NCBI GenBank assembly: GCA_963920765.1 | Contig: OY987251.1 | Location: 8,869,219 to 8,933,218 of the forward strand | Length of the DNA: 64,000 bases | From: Ulota crispa | Taxonomy: Eukaryota > Streptophyta > Bryopsida > Orthotrichales > Orthotrichaceae | Direction: 5' to 3' | In this document: piece after piece, positions 1 through 11,655 of the stretch | Position numbering within the stretch: position 1 is the stretch's first letter | Layout of the letters: every line of letters starts with the position of its first letter | Translations under genes and position numbers: made by a program | The notes under the pieces: model-generated | The model's database searches: none | Told to the model about the DNA's origin: nothing | The model's input: only the letters and a program-made list of their open reading frames with translations

Positions 1-2900
1 TGTTTAATTGCTTGGAAATACATTACATGTTTTTAGTGAATTCAAAAATTCAATTGAATGGAAAGAGCATTAATTGGGTTTTACTTAATTTAGGGTGCAT
101 AATCAACTCACAATATGTACAATTTAGAATACGAACATTCCTGCTCTATAGTAAAGAATAGAGTAAATAGGTTCAAGTTTGGTTCTAAAATAGAAATAAG
201 TTGGGTGAAAGATAGGTTGTGAAGCTCCATCTACTTGGGAATTACCTGAAAATTCTAAGATGGGGAAGCAACGCATATATTACAAAATAGAAAACAAAAT
301 GGTCTAATCCTTCTGCTGCTATGTTTTGCCGAGTCTCTAGCGTGCACTACACTATCATTTTCTTTTAAAGTTCTATATTTGAAGAAGGTATTCTACTATG
401 GTGGATTTTCAAGGGGCGGTCGTTTTGTGGTGGTGCCTCTAGCAATTTGTAATTCTTAGGGTGATCAATTGTTACGTATGGCCTATACAATGTATGTATC
501 TGACCTACCGTGACATGTGTAAAGATGTACTGAAATTCCCAAGGCTTGACAAGCGTGAGGGATGTGAACTCCATCCTTGTAAGTTTCAGCTGTTAAATTG
601 TTGCTATAGAGGAATTTTTTCCTCCGTTCTCTAGAAGGGATTTGGCACATACACGTAGCAATCACTCCGTGGGAGTAATGCAATAATGAAACAAGCTCAA
701 ATATAGAATCCAACATGCTGAATACGTCATGGTATACCCAACTAGTGCTGACGTATTCATTTTCAGTGAACTATGAAGAAGATGTTGTCATTTTCATTAA
801 AGTTGGGGTCTCTGATAACCGTAGTGACAGAAACAAATGTCGGAGAGCAACCTTTCTTTGGGCCACATGTAGGAGAACCTTGAACCTATCTCCCTTCCTA
901 TATCAAGAATGAGGAGTGAGTGGATTCCCTTGCTCCATAGAACACTACTTACTAATCCCTTTGATGCATTTGTCATATTCTTGTAAATATAGTCGTCTCA
1001 GTTTTTTACAATAATCCCTAGTCGTGTTGAGGTAGCAGTATGTAACAATTATGTGACTGCCACTCATATGACATTGTTGAGTGACTGTCAATCATATGAC
1101 ATTGTTCAATGGTGTTCCTAAGTAAGCAAATCTGTAAGGCCAAAGGTGTTAAGTGTTGGAAAAGTCTTCACTGTGACTTTTTGTAGGATTTCTTGTACAA
1201 CGCAATAGACGACTAACCGAGCCTGTGCATTTGAAAGGGTAGTCACAATGAACAGAATGTAGGCGTAATGCAACCACTTCTACTGGATGTTTGTATTCTC
1301 TTTGGGCAATGGGGAACTGTACATAAATTGAATGATGTCCACCGTTAATCCTTTATAGAGGAAGAGAATCAACACTGCTTAAATCTAGGAAGTCTGACAC
1401 AGCATTGTCACCTTTGGCCAATGAGAGCCTAGTCATGCCCCATGAATCCATCAAAATAGACAAAGTGACTGACAAAATGGAATAGGAGAGTGCAACTTGG
1501 TACCACTTCGGAAACCTCCCTCATCTTATGATGCACTTGTACTGTTGTTCCATTACTGGTAAAGGTTAGCTTTTAGGACGCACTCCTTATTCTCTACCTA
1601 ATCAGGTGTAGTATGCAAAATGAAAGTAGTAGATCATTTGTACAATTATTGCATGACGTCATTTACATCTTAGTAGGGACAATTGTGAATGGGGATGGAA
1701 ATTAACAAGACGTCCCAGAAGTGTGCAACGAGCACAACCTAAAATTTATTAATGCACCTGAATGACATGAAATGGTTCTAGGAAAAAGGGATGAAGCTTT
1801 GTTCTGAGGAGTTCAGAAATCTTGTTTGACGTAGTTTAAGTCGTGCAGATAGCCTTACCTTATTGGAAATATAGTTTAGCAAAATTGTACAGTACGAACG
1901 CTTACTCAATTACTATCTCGTATATTTCACAACACTTGGGAATAAAACATAATTCACTAGAAGGATATTATGTTTTCCTCCATCCTAACAAGTTCTAGGC
2001 TAGAGTTTGACAGAGGCATATCTTGCCAGTTGACACCATTGATGAATAATTCCTCCACTGGTACTTAATGAGTGTCATCCCTCTGATTGGATGGTTTCTT
2101 TGTAGCTTATCTCTAACTTCCTTTGGTATCCTTTAAGTGTAACGTCACTGTAAGACTTTTTGTTAGAATAAATGGAAGTACTTATGCAGGAGTACATTAC
2201 GGGGTGGACCTTAAATAAGTAAATGTCACCGACATCCGTCAGCATTTCTGTAATTTAAAAAGCCATTTAGAATGCTTACATCATAGTTTCCAGGGAAATG
2301 AGAAAACGTAATTTCTTGAGACCTCTCACACTACAATCATGCAAAGTGTACTACTTTAATACTCTTAGAAGCTAAGCAAATCCAAAAACAAAGCACTATA
2401 TGCTTCAGAATGCTTCGTGAAGTACATGCGACTCAACTTCACAGAAGGTGTGTCTTGGCCCTCTATAAAAAAATTGAACTACGAATGCCACTCTAACTTC
2501 ATAAAATGCCATCCCTAGGATTCAAACGTTGTATACCTTGGCCTGCATGCACAGCAGCCACAGTAAGTCCACGTGAAGGAAAATTACTAAAGAGTGTGTT
2601 CCCAGCCCAAATCATGTTTTCCCCTAATCAAAATGTTTTACAAAAAGTTTGTTAGTAAGTTAGTGACAGATTGTGTTATATGTATGCTTGCACATTCATG
2701 TCACCTTCACCTCATTTAAAAATTGCAACAGTCACTGACAATGTGACTGTCACCTATCATGTCACACATGTGGTACTACTGCTTGAGTAGTACTGCAAGG
2801 CTATGGTTATGTGATTTAACTAAAACTGTGAATATGGAATTCAGGATTATTAGGCTCGAGTGAACTTGGAGGTCCCAGCCCCTAGGAGGCAATGAACTGT
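1..2900. other. No gene recognised; 5' flank or 5' part of decayed CACTA element
   Basis: I see no open reading frame with family resemblance here. The stretch carries scattered short motifs of the form TGACTGNCA in both orientations (near 1053, 1081, 1461, 2729), which also occur at 4568. Repeated short motifs near the ends are typical of CACTA elements, so this may be the subterminal part of the element whose transposase remains begin near 2900. I could not find a convincing CACTA terminus or target duplication. Confidence 0.4.
1053..1107 (+). repeat. Tandem direct repeat, two 28-bp units
   Basis: Two adjacent copies of a unit reading GTGACTG..A.TCATATGACATTGTT, differing at about three positions. 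They lie 5' of the decayed CACTA transposase and may be subterminal repeats bound by its transposase (inference). Confidence 0.6.
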
Positions 2901-2909
2901 TGTAGATGA

Positions 2910-3960
2910 ATTGATTTCCCAACCAGAGCAACCAGTGTTGTGGAAAGAGAATAATGACTTTGGAGAAGTTGAGGTCTTACAGATGGTCAATGAGTGTTTT
3001 GGTAGGTATGATGATATAGAAGTCAAAGTTGGGGATTGTGGCATTTCACATGAATATGGAGCTAAAGATTAGGTTATCGAAGAAGAAGAGGCGCATGAGG
3101 GGGCTGCCATGAATGAACGTGTCGACAAACAGGATGAGATGGAGAGAACAAGGGTGAGGATGAATGTGGAGGACTCGACTGGTGTTGATATGGCGCAACT
3201 ACTAAAGGAAGCAAGAACACCTCTTTTCCCTAGAGGGAAGATCGACCGGCTAACATCAACTCTCATGCTCTTGGTTTGTTGCACAACCTTTGGGATCCCA
3301 AATTGCTTTCTGGATGAATTACTGAAGCTCTTGAAGGACACCATCTTGCCAAAGGACAACCTCTTACTGAAAACCTTCTACGAGGCTAAGACAATGTTGA
3401 TGAAGCTTGGACTATCGTACGACTCAATCCACGCTTGCCAAAGCAGTTTTTCTCTATTCCTCAAGAATTGGAGGGGGCGACGGAGTGCCCATTTTGCCAC
3501 AGTTCTCGGTATGTTCCGAATTCTAAATCTATACCTGTCAAAGTTTTATAGCATTATCCTTTGATTCCACGTCTGCGTCAGATGTACAGCTACAAGCGAT
3601 TGTCGGAGCTAATGACTTGGCACGTGGCCGGGAAGAGCAAAGATACGGTCATGAGGTCGGTAGTGGATTCTTGGGCTTGGATGCACGTGGACTTGAAGTA
3701 GCCCATCTTTGCAGAAGAACCTTGCAACCTTAGGCTTGCTCTTGCATTGGATGGTGTAAATCCTTTTCGTAACCAGAGCTTGAGTCATTCCACTTGGCCG
3801 GTGGTCATGCTCAATCTACCCCCCTGGTTAGTGACAAAGAACTTCTTCCTCATGCTCACATTAACCGAGTAAGGAAAGCGTGATAGACTGAAATGTTGAC
3901 ATTTACTTGGCACCACTGATAGAGGAGCTCTAGTTGCTTTGGGAAGGGGTTGACTGCGTG
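2910..3960 (+). pseudogene. CACTA transposase TNP2, N-terminal part (broken)
   Basis: An open stretch from 3109 to 3564 reads as the start of a TNP2 transposase: an 'LLKEARTPLFP' segment, then 'LLKLLKDTILP', 'FYEAKTMLMKLGLSYDSIHAC'-like text, all landmarks of the family. In-frame similarity begins before the first ATG (around 2910) and is cut by a stop near 3071. After a frameshift near 3550 the family continues with a 'DSWAWMHVDLK' segment, an in-frame TAG near 3698, then 'LALDGVNPF', 'HSTWPVV' and 'NLPPW', the most conserved TNP2 block. A further stop follows near 3875. At least three lesions show a dead copy. Confidence 0.85.
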
Positions 3961-4389
3961 GATGGTTCACGCAATACCCCACTTGATAGACCGTTTGAGA
4001 TGCGTGCGATTCTACTATGGACGGTGAATGATTTCCTCGCTTATGGGTTGATATCTGGTCAAGTCACAAAGGGACACAAGGCTCACCCTACGTGTGGACC
4101 AAACACTATGACCAGACAATCCCGAGCATTGAGGAAGAATATATATTTGGATCACCGCCGCTACCTCCCAATGATACATTGCTGGAGACATGAGAGGGCT
4201 AATTTCAATGGAGAAGGGGAGAATAGACCACCACCTAGACGGATGAGCGGACCAGAGCACCTATGGTACGCCATGGAGAGAGAGGAATGGAGGTCAACAT
4301 CAAGCACAAGTGCTGGAGGACAAATAGAGGACCCGGTTCACAGACACGGTGTCAAGAAGAGGACATGTTTGTATGCATTGCCTTACTAG
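3934..4389 (+). pseudogene. CACTA transposase TNP2, central part
   Basis: This frame continues the transposase. It shows 'FEMRAILLWTVNDFLAYG', then 'GHKAHPTCG' and 'YLDHRRYLP' followed by an 'HCWRHERANFNG' segment, corresponding to the TNP2 region with the Cys/His pattern and the HRR-LP motif. It overlaps the end of the preceding fragment in another frame, so a frameshift separates them. Downstream, 4390-4848 has no transposase similarity and may be an old intron or insertion. Confidence 0.85.
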
Positions 4390-4848
4390 AAGGTAAAAGC
4401 TTGTTTCCATAAATCAATGCTGAAATTTTGAAGTGCATATTGAACGTGGCTTTAGTGTAACACGTTCTCAAAACAGTACAAGGAAAAAAATGTCAGACCT
4501 TATCCAATGCACATGCAGACATGTGTTGGCGTCATCAATGATGTGACTATGGAGGAATGCATGGACGGTGACTGACAGTCATAAGTGTGTTACTGGTAGA
4601 AGACATGTAGCGATAGTTATGCAACTGCGTAGCTTGCCGCTGTACAAGCGTACGTGTTTGTGCATGTGCCAAAGATAAATGAGTAAAGTTGACATCAGTT
4701 CCCGTGGTGTGCTATTGGCACATGGCATTGACTGAAATGAAGAGATCTGCTTAGCAATTTGTTTTGCTGTTGTGGCAAGCATGTTCCATTGTAAAGGAAG
4801 TTGTGTTATTCTGTGTGACAAGCATGTTCTACTATAATTGAGTTTTAT

Positions 4849-5641
4849 GTGCTTGTGAATGTAATGGGACAGGATTTACTTATTTGCCATACTCTGGACG
4901 TCATGCATTGCGAGAAAAATATTGAGGAGAATGTAATGAAGACCATATTTGGAGAGAAGGACAACATAGGAGTGCACCTAGATATGAGGGAAGCAGGTGT
5001 GAAGAAGCATCTGTGGCCCACCCTCGGGAGGACTATTGATTCAACAATGTTACCACTAACACCGTATGTTATAAATAAGGTAGAGCGTGAGGTCTTTGTG
5101 CAGCAAATTCGAGAGCTAAAGACTCCAATGCAATACGTGGGTCAACTCAAAAAATGCGTCCACGTGGATGGTAGCTTGAAAGGCTTGAAGTCGCAGACTA
5201 CCACATGCTCATGCAACAAGTATTACATTGTGTGTGCGGACGTTATTGAGGGCTGAGGTTCAAATTGCAATCATTATGCTTTCACGTGTGTTCATGAGGA
5301 TATGTGCAAAGAGCTTTGACTTGGATGATCTTGATGAGCTTTGCTCAGATTTTGTGATAGCCTTGTGCATGTTAGAGAGGGAGTTCCCGCCCTCTTTCTT
5401 TGACATCATGATCCACTTAGTTTTTCATTTGGTGGAGGAGATTGAAATATGCGGTCCCGTGCACACGCGTTGGATGTACCCCATTGAGAGATATTTAAAG
5501 ACCTTGAAGGATTATGTGCGGAACCGGGCTTGCCCCAAGGGAGGTATGGCGGAGGGCTATGCCATAGTAGAAGCACTAGGTTTTTGCACAAAGTACATGC
5601 ATGAGTACAAGGGCACAACCACGATGGTATGGGACGACTAG
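4849..5641 (+). pseudogene. CACTA transposase C-terminal part and DUF4218 region
   Basis: Two overlapping frames (4849-5256 and 5228-5641) follow one another. The first has 'HTLDVMHCEKNIEENVMKTI', the family's LDVMH-EKN motif. The second has 'LEREFPPSFFDIMIHLV', 'RWMYPIERYLKTLKDYVRN' and 'GGMAEGYAIVEALGFC', the hallmark of the DUF4218 domain fused to TNP2 transposases. A frameshift near 5250 joins them. The stop at 5641 is followed by 'DPSMYDEIM'-like text in the same frame, so it is probably a nonsense change. Confidence 0.85.
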
Positions 5642-6239
5642 GAAGACCCCTCAATGTATGACGAGATCATGGAAGGGAATGGAGAGCGTTGGCGTCTTTT
5701 GGCGGAATTTCAAGAGTGGATCTACAAGTTCCTCTTGAACAACGCGGAGCCGTTGGAAGCCTTGAGGAGGTATGAGTGAAACATTTGAAAATACTATTAT
5801 AATCAAAGGGGAGTTGGAGAGAACTGTGGTAAAACTTCACTAAGATTTGTGCAGTGATGGAAAGAGGTACTGTGTATATATATAGTTGGATTTGAACCAC
5901 TAATGACACATCTAAGTCATATGACTGTAGTGAGCAATATGTTTGAGTAATAAACTTAGAAATTGTCATAGTTGTATATAAGGGCCGTTGTGCACATATA
6001 TCTTAGGATTTGAAGGCTCTCAGTGAGTGGGTAACAAAGTATAGAAATGAGAAGAAGACACGTGTATCATGTGGTACTTAGTAAACGGGCGTAGTTGTCC
6101 CACTTTTTTGGACCGTAAAGGCTATGGAGAGTTGATTTACAGGAAAGTCTACAAAAATAGAATTGACTTATAGAGAGGATTGCACTTTGCAGGAAGCACA
6201 AGGAGGAAATGGCATCTTGAACGGAGAGGAGGACTAAAT

Positions 6240-6990
6240 ACGGACGCCAAAGACGAAGGGGTTGCGTTTTGTACCCCATAGAGTTGCGGAACAAAGAATT
6301 TCATGTGTGGTTCTCGAAGGATGTACTCTACGCTATGCAGCGTGGGGATGAGGAGGAGGAAGATGTTCAAAACCTCATGCTACCCCCTTTTAATGTAGCT
6401 AAATCTTATCGCGCAATGTTTGCATTTGGTAACCACTTTCGCATTAGAGGCAACTGACCACGATGGAATGCGGGGTTGTTGCAACATTCCTACAGGTATG
6501 TCGATCAGGACCTAAAAATGTGAATCCCAGGAGAGCCGATGTTGAGTACGTCAGATGGGTGGAGATTTTGTCCGTGCACTACGGACAGTTCAAGGTGGTA
6601 GTACTACGCTGCAATTGTTACAAATACAAGAAGTGATTGTGCCACAATGACCCGCAACGCATATGGATTCACCAGTGTAAACTTTGACAAAGTCCTTCCG
6701 TAGTTTGCCCAATCTTTTGCATTTCCGCTACATGTGGAGCAAGTGTATTTCTCCGACGACATTGGGAGACCGGGTTGGAAGGTCGTTCTGCGCAAGGAAC
6801 CAAGAAGCGTCCACAACTACAGCAGGCAGCAAAAAGCAACCAAAGTGGAATGCTTGTCAATGGGTAGAACAAATGATTTCCAGGGATTGCAGGAGATCGC
6901 TTTCACAAAAGACCTTCCCACCGAACCTAACAACGTAGGCAAGGTAGTGGAAGTAGAGGCTGATGCGGTTAGAAGAGCAATTTAGCAGCT
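6240..6990 (+). pseudogene. DUF4216 remnant of the CACTA element
   Basis: Three short frames give 'NKEFHVWFSKDVL', then (after 6490) a 'YVRWVEILSVHYGQFKVVV' segment, then 'EQVYFSDDIGRPGWKVVLR', the usual order of DUF4216, a domain found in plant CACTA transposase genes. Stop codons near 6457 and 6637 break the frame. It ends near 6984 with an acidic tail. Confidence 0.75.
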
Positions 6991-8270
6991 ATGATCTGAG
7001 GAGGGCCCCATAGAGGATTGGGAGTTTACAAAATTGAATTTTGAGTAATATGGCATCTGTAGATTCCGTGGATTGTGAAACTGCCAACAGAAATTGGGCA
7101 ATACAAATGAGAAATGATTGCTTTTTTTGTGGAGGATAGTTCATTTCTCACATGCATTGCGGAATGGGGATGGTTGTATTTCAATTCTCCAAAAGTGGAA
7201 GTCTGCTTGAAACTGCTGGATCCAACCCATGGTGAAGGTAAACCCTAAATTGTTTGTGAAAAGTACAACTGCCTAAAAGTAATCGTGAACCCTAAATCTC
7301 GCATTCCCAAACGATCGTAAACCTTTGAATCCTGAAGCAGCTGCCGGATTTGTTGAAAGCATTTACCAACTACCTCTAAACCCAGTATAGTTTGGAAGAG
7401 TGTAACGTGAAGATCTCCAGATGAAGATGCTATGCCCCATTCAGGGGGTTAGATAATTTCATTCTTGCCTTTCACCCATTAATTCAGCCACTTAAACTGA
7501 AAGTGAAAACCATTTTTGTGAGCATCTGGGGTAGACAAAAATCCTAGTTGAACACGGGAGACAATCCCATGGAAGGTAGTCGTCGTCGTACATCCAATCC
7601 AATATTGAATGATTTCACAGCCCACATGCGCACATGTCATCGTCAACAATGCAGCAGCAATGGTTAAATTAGATCAAGTTTTTAGGGGTCTGGCAAAAAG
7701 AATTACAAAACGTAAAAACTTCTCAAGTTTGTAGTGTTAAATTGTAATCTCTTACCTTTTCAGGAACGTCTTGAACCGCTAATGCATAAACCCGCAATCA
7801 TATTTGAGGGCATTGCCTTGCAACCAGGTAAACCATGACATAGCATTTATGGATGCTCAAATGACTGATGCACGATAGACCAAGCTTACTGACAAGGCAA
7901 TCAAGACACGCAGACGGGCACTGGGTTTACATTCTAGGTGCTGCCCAGCTGAGCCCAGGAAATTAAAGGAACAAACAGATGATTGGAAAACATGACTGCA
8001 GTCTGTCATATCACTTCAACTTTGGGAACACGTTCTCAAAGCGGGTTCCCCAGAGGTTCTAAATCTCGAAATTCAGGTTCCCGTGTTCCCTCAGCCGTGA
8101 GTAGACTAGTTTTATACGTACATCTGACTAACAGTCACATTCATGTCATGTGAACTCCTGCAGCCCTGGATTGTGACGAAAATGGGACAATAGTCACCTT
8201 TAGTCATATTGGCTGTGTCGTAAAATGGGCTTTTTGTTGTAGTGGAACACTATGAATAATACAGGAACAG
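6991..8270. other. No gene recognised
   Basis: AT-rich sequence without a long open frame or recognisable repeat ends. It may include the 3' end of the decayed CACTA element, since TCAC/TGTCA motifs recur near 8130-8200, but no terminus could be placed. Confidence 0.4.
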
Positions 8271-8581
8271 TGCCTTCACCAAGAATGTGGAAACCGACAG
8301 CAATCCGAGGAAGACGCGTACATGACAATCATGGAACGTCGAATTGCAATCAAATTGAAACGACAAAATTGTGGGCCTGTACCTCTCCGAAAGCTCGAAA
8401 AAGTTGCAGCGAATCTCGCGATATGGAGTAAAACCGCAACCCCACGCAGCAAAGCACGCTTTTGCAGCAGCAAATCACAAAATGTCCACGCACAGTTTTC
8501 CACGCGAACTGAGATCTTCACGCGGCACCAGCATCTGCTCGTGGAACTAAAACCCTAAACCAAGAGAGCAATATCGCGAGA

Positions 8582-8825
8582 GCAAAACCGCCAGAGCAAC
8601 ACCGCGATAGCAAAACCGCGCAAGTGCAATAACACGAATCGCCTCTAGGAATCGCCAATGCAAGGAGGAGGAGAGTACAAAGGAATAGCCGACAGCGACC
8701 AAGGAGCAAAACCACAAGCGCAAAACCTCGACAAGCAAAATCGCGCAAGTGCAGAAACTAGAATCGCGTCTACGAATCGCCAAGGCGAGGAGGAGGAGAA
8801 GAAGAAGGAAGAGCCGACAGCGCGA
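8582..8825. repeat. GC-rich tandem duplication, two units of about 124 bp
   Basis: Positions 8582-8700 and 8706-8825 are alignable: both run AGCAAAACC..., then a CGCGCAAGTGCA block, then GAATCGCC, an AGGAGGAGGAGA run and GCCGACAGCG. The block is clearly richer in G+C and CpG than its surroundings (8300-9060). On the minus strand it gives Leu/Cys-rich open frames that look like by-products of the repeat. It could be an orphan promoter or 5' leader; I recognise no protein. Confidence 0.7.
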
Positions 8826-9104
8826 GGACGTGAAGCAAACCGACGCGAGGTTTTACTTAATACCACACCCCTGGTGTGAACCCCCTCTCCTCGGCATGAT
8901 GAAAGTGCCTCGCTGGCAGAGGGGTGGGTGGGTCCAAGTCATGATAACCCATCCCGATGAGAACACCACCACTTATGAAGTCGACTGATTGCTAAACCCT
9001 ATGGCAGAAAAAGGTATCCTAGGCTCCCTCAAATCGAGGGCACTGTACAGTGCTCTTACAAAATCAAACCGCTCTTTGATAATCACCGGTGCGAACCGGG
9101 CTTA

Positions 9105-9519
9105 AGGTATGTACACCCTTCAATAACAGCAACCGTTTAGTGACATCTAAAATTAAATCTAAAAGTAGCACGTTTGCACCCAAACAAGACACGCATGCAC
9201 CCAAATCAGACACGCAAGTTGACATAAGGAAACAAAAATTGTGTAGGTGGCGGTTTATGATTAAGTGTGACATTACCTTTTTGTTGTCATGATATGGTTT
9301 TTTTGTTGTCGCTTTTCCAGGAGTCTAATGTTCACAATAGGTCAATCTAGGGAGTCACCTTCAACAATTCATAATTTATTCATACAGTCTCAAAAAATTC
9401 CAAAAACAATTTTTCATAAACCTGTACTCATTTCCTAACAGGCACATGCCATTAGATTTTCAACAGACCCTCCCAATTACCATATCTAAAGTAAGTGTCA
9501 CTTTTGGGTGTACATACCT
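9105..9519. mobile_element. MITE flanked by TA, termini AGGTATGTACACCC
   Basis: Left end AGGTATGTACACCC at 9105 and its inverted copy GGGTGTACATACCT ending at 9519, each bordered by TA. Length 415 bp with no coding capacity. The AGGTA start and TA borders are shared with several other MITE families in the window (10248, 11502, 31827, 55109). Confidence 0.8.
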
Positions 9520-9660
9520 TAGTATCGCACGGTCTATTTTCTCACTAAATCCTAAGAGCATCTCCTGCAACCTCACAAATGTTAGCAATCAATTTTAGTG
9601 TGTGTTAGCCTCTATATTTACCTTCCCCTTCAAAAAAGTCATATTTGAAGGGGTCTCTAA

Positions 9661-10034
9661 GAGCATCTCTTGTAGCACATCAAAACAACCCCGCGCTCCC
9701 TAGCCGTAACGGCTTTCGTGTTTCAAGTCCCCAACAGCATTCAAAACGTCCCTGTGCAGGTCACGAGGCCTTCAGATTGAGCCTCGTTCCCGTCAAATTC
9801 AAGCTTTCTCCAAGCCTCCTTCACAGTCCCTCCCAAACATTGTTCACGCACTATTCACCCATGACCCCACTCCATAGCCTGGTGTACCTGTGCAATTTGT
9901 TGTAATGCAGGTGCATGTCTAGAAGGTCTCAAGGGCTGCAAGAGAACTTCAAGCTTTGCCGTGAAGGTTCGCGTCATTCTCCCCGTCAAACCTCATTTTT
10001 CCAGGGGTTGGAAAGAGTGCTACAAGAGATGCCC
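9661..10034. mobile_element. Tourist-like MITE, TAA target duplication
   Basis: Termini GAGCATCTCTTGTAGC at 9661 and the inverse GCTACAAGAGATGCCC ending at 10034. TAA lies on both sides (9658-9660 and 10035-10037). A 3-bp TAA/TTA duplication with a GRGCATCTC terminus is typical of PIF/Harbinger-derived Tourist elements. A half copy of the same terminus occurs at 9553. The 86-residue open frame inside is probably fortuitous. Confidence 0.75.
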
Positions 10035-10247
10035 TAAAGTCTAAACCCTCTACATGCTATATTTTCTCTTGGAATAGTAAGTCCTTCTAGCTTACTTTAT
10101 TGCTTTTGAAAGTTCCTTGACTTGTGATTGGTTGGCACTATATTTAACGGCTTGCATTGTTGGGGATACAAGTGACCATCCCCTTTTAAATGGAAAAGAT
10201 ATTTGCAAGGACCTCCTGGTGATTACAAGGTTGCAAGATATGCTCTA

Positions 10248-10561
10248 AGGTAGGAGATTCTAAAAGCAAGGGCTCTAAAATGGTGCACCTCCTCGGTCTC
10301 TACATGTTGATTTTCATGGCCCTCCAACAATGTATAGACAATGTACATTTGAGGAGGTGCACCATTTTAGAGCCCTCTAGCTTTTCCACTTCAAATTTCA
10401 TAACTAATTCCACAAAACTTCAAATAATATGAAACATCTTGGATTAGATGCCAATGTTTCTTGTCTTTCAAGGAAATTTTATTGAAAAATATTTTAAGAA
10501 GTTTCACCTCCCCAAAATTCAATTTCAGCCTTTAGATGCTCCATTCATGAGCCTCCTACCT
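10248..10561 (-). mobile_element. MITE family A (AGGTAGGAG termini), copy 1
   Basis: Starts AGGTAGGAGATTC at 10248 and ends GCCTCCTACCT at 10561. The body contains the family's diagnostic blocks in reverse orientation: the palindrome around GGTGCACCATTTTAGAGCCC, a block with ACTAATTCCACAAA, and CACCTCCCCAAAATTCA. It is homologous to copies at 21767, 31827, 32238 and 47395. Confidence 0.85.
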
Positions 10562-11501
10562 CAAGGTCCAACAAACTGAGTTCTCAAATTACTTAACCCC
10601 TCCTCGCTAGCGGATGTTAAAATACACAAGAATTGAGGATATTTCCGTCCACTTTGGCAAGGAGGGGTTAACACCCAGAGCCTATTGAGATCACTCACCA
10701 AAAGAAAGCAATTACCAAATGCAAACAATAGGGTTACACCTTTTTCAAGAATGAAACTTTTGCAAATGAGAAGTTGTGGAGTGGAAACAGGAGCAAATGG
10801 AAGCACTTTTCCATGACAAAGACATGACTATTTTTTTTTTTGAGTGGTGGAGAATGGAAAATGAGTTCACCTAAAAAGTAGTGATGCAGTAAGAAAGTAA
10901 GTTGTATTCACACATTTCACCAAAGTTTCCAACTACAAGGAGGTGAAAACAAGAAGAGCAAGGTGAAAAAGAAAAATACATGGGTAAAAACTTCACATGC
11001 TAAATCTTCTTTGTGCTTGTTCTTTTCTTTTGGAATCAAATCTCAAAAAGTCCTCTCCAATTGTTTTTAATAAAATACCATGTAAAACCATGGAATTTTG
11101 CTTTAAAATTTCACCACAAATGAAGTTTTTCTTTTCTGAAATTGATATTTGGTATGCTTGATTGGGATTACATGAGAATGCAATGATAAATTTTTGGACA
11201 AAAATATACCAATTGTACTCCCACGTTTCATTAAAAAATCTAAATGCCTCAAAAAAGTAGTGTGTAAGATTAATGGACCTAACTATACATGTTGATTACC
11301 TTGTTACAACTATCAAAAATCAAATGATATAAACCTTTTTATTTTTTGTCTTTTACACAAATGAAAAAAGAATTATTGCAATTATAAAGTACAAAACCCA
11401 ACTGGTACATATATCTTGTACTGATGCAAGGACCAATGTGATAGGTATGTAGGAACCTGTACCCCCATTTGCACTCAAATGTAGTCAATATTTGATGTAT
11501 A

Positions 11502-11650
11502 AGGTCAGACCACCCATTCCCGACCAGTCCCCAATTCTGATCCTTAATATTCTCGCTATGTACATTTCAATCCTGGAATGTACTCCTTGGGTACATAATA
11601 TTGAAATTGCGGACAGGTTGTTAAAGGCTCGGGAATGGGTGGTCTTACCT
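11502..11650. mobile_element. Short MITE (149 bp), termini AGGTMAGACCACCCATTCCCGA
   Basis: Inverted repeats of more than 20 bp differing at one or two positions lie at 11502 and 11650, flanked by TA (within TATA on both sides). A second internal palindrome (TGTACATT...GAATGTAC) surrounds 11560-11600. The small open frame across it is a by-product. Confidence 0.8.
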
Positions 11651-11655
11651 TATAC

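Larger units (their letters stand above)
2900..6990 (+). mobile_element. Degenerate CACTA (En/Spm, CMC) DNA transposon
   Basis: Successive + strand fragments match, in the expected order, the TNP2-type transposase of plant CACTA elements, then DUF4218, then DUF4216. Reading frame is broken by stops and frameshifts throughout, so the element cannot encode an active transposase. Terminal inverted repeats and a 3-bp target duplication were not located, so the limits given are those of recognisable coding remains, not of the element. A 142-bp CACTA-type MITE at 26255 has well-defined ends, but I cannot show that this element mobilised it. Confidence 0.85.

Noticed and set aside
8658-8988. Basic Glu/Lys/Arg-rich peptides in the GC-rich tandem duplication
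   Set aside because: Low-complexity translations of AGGAGG runs, on several frames at once, without family resemblance.
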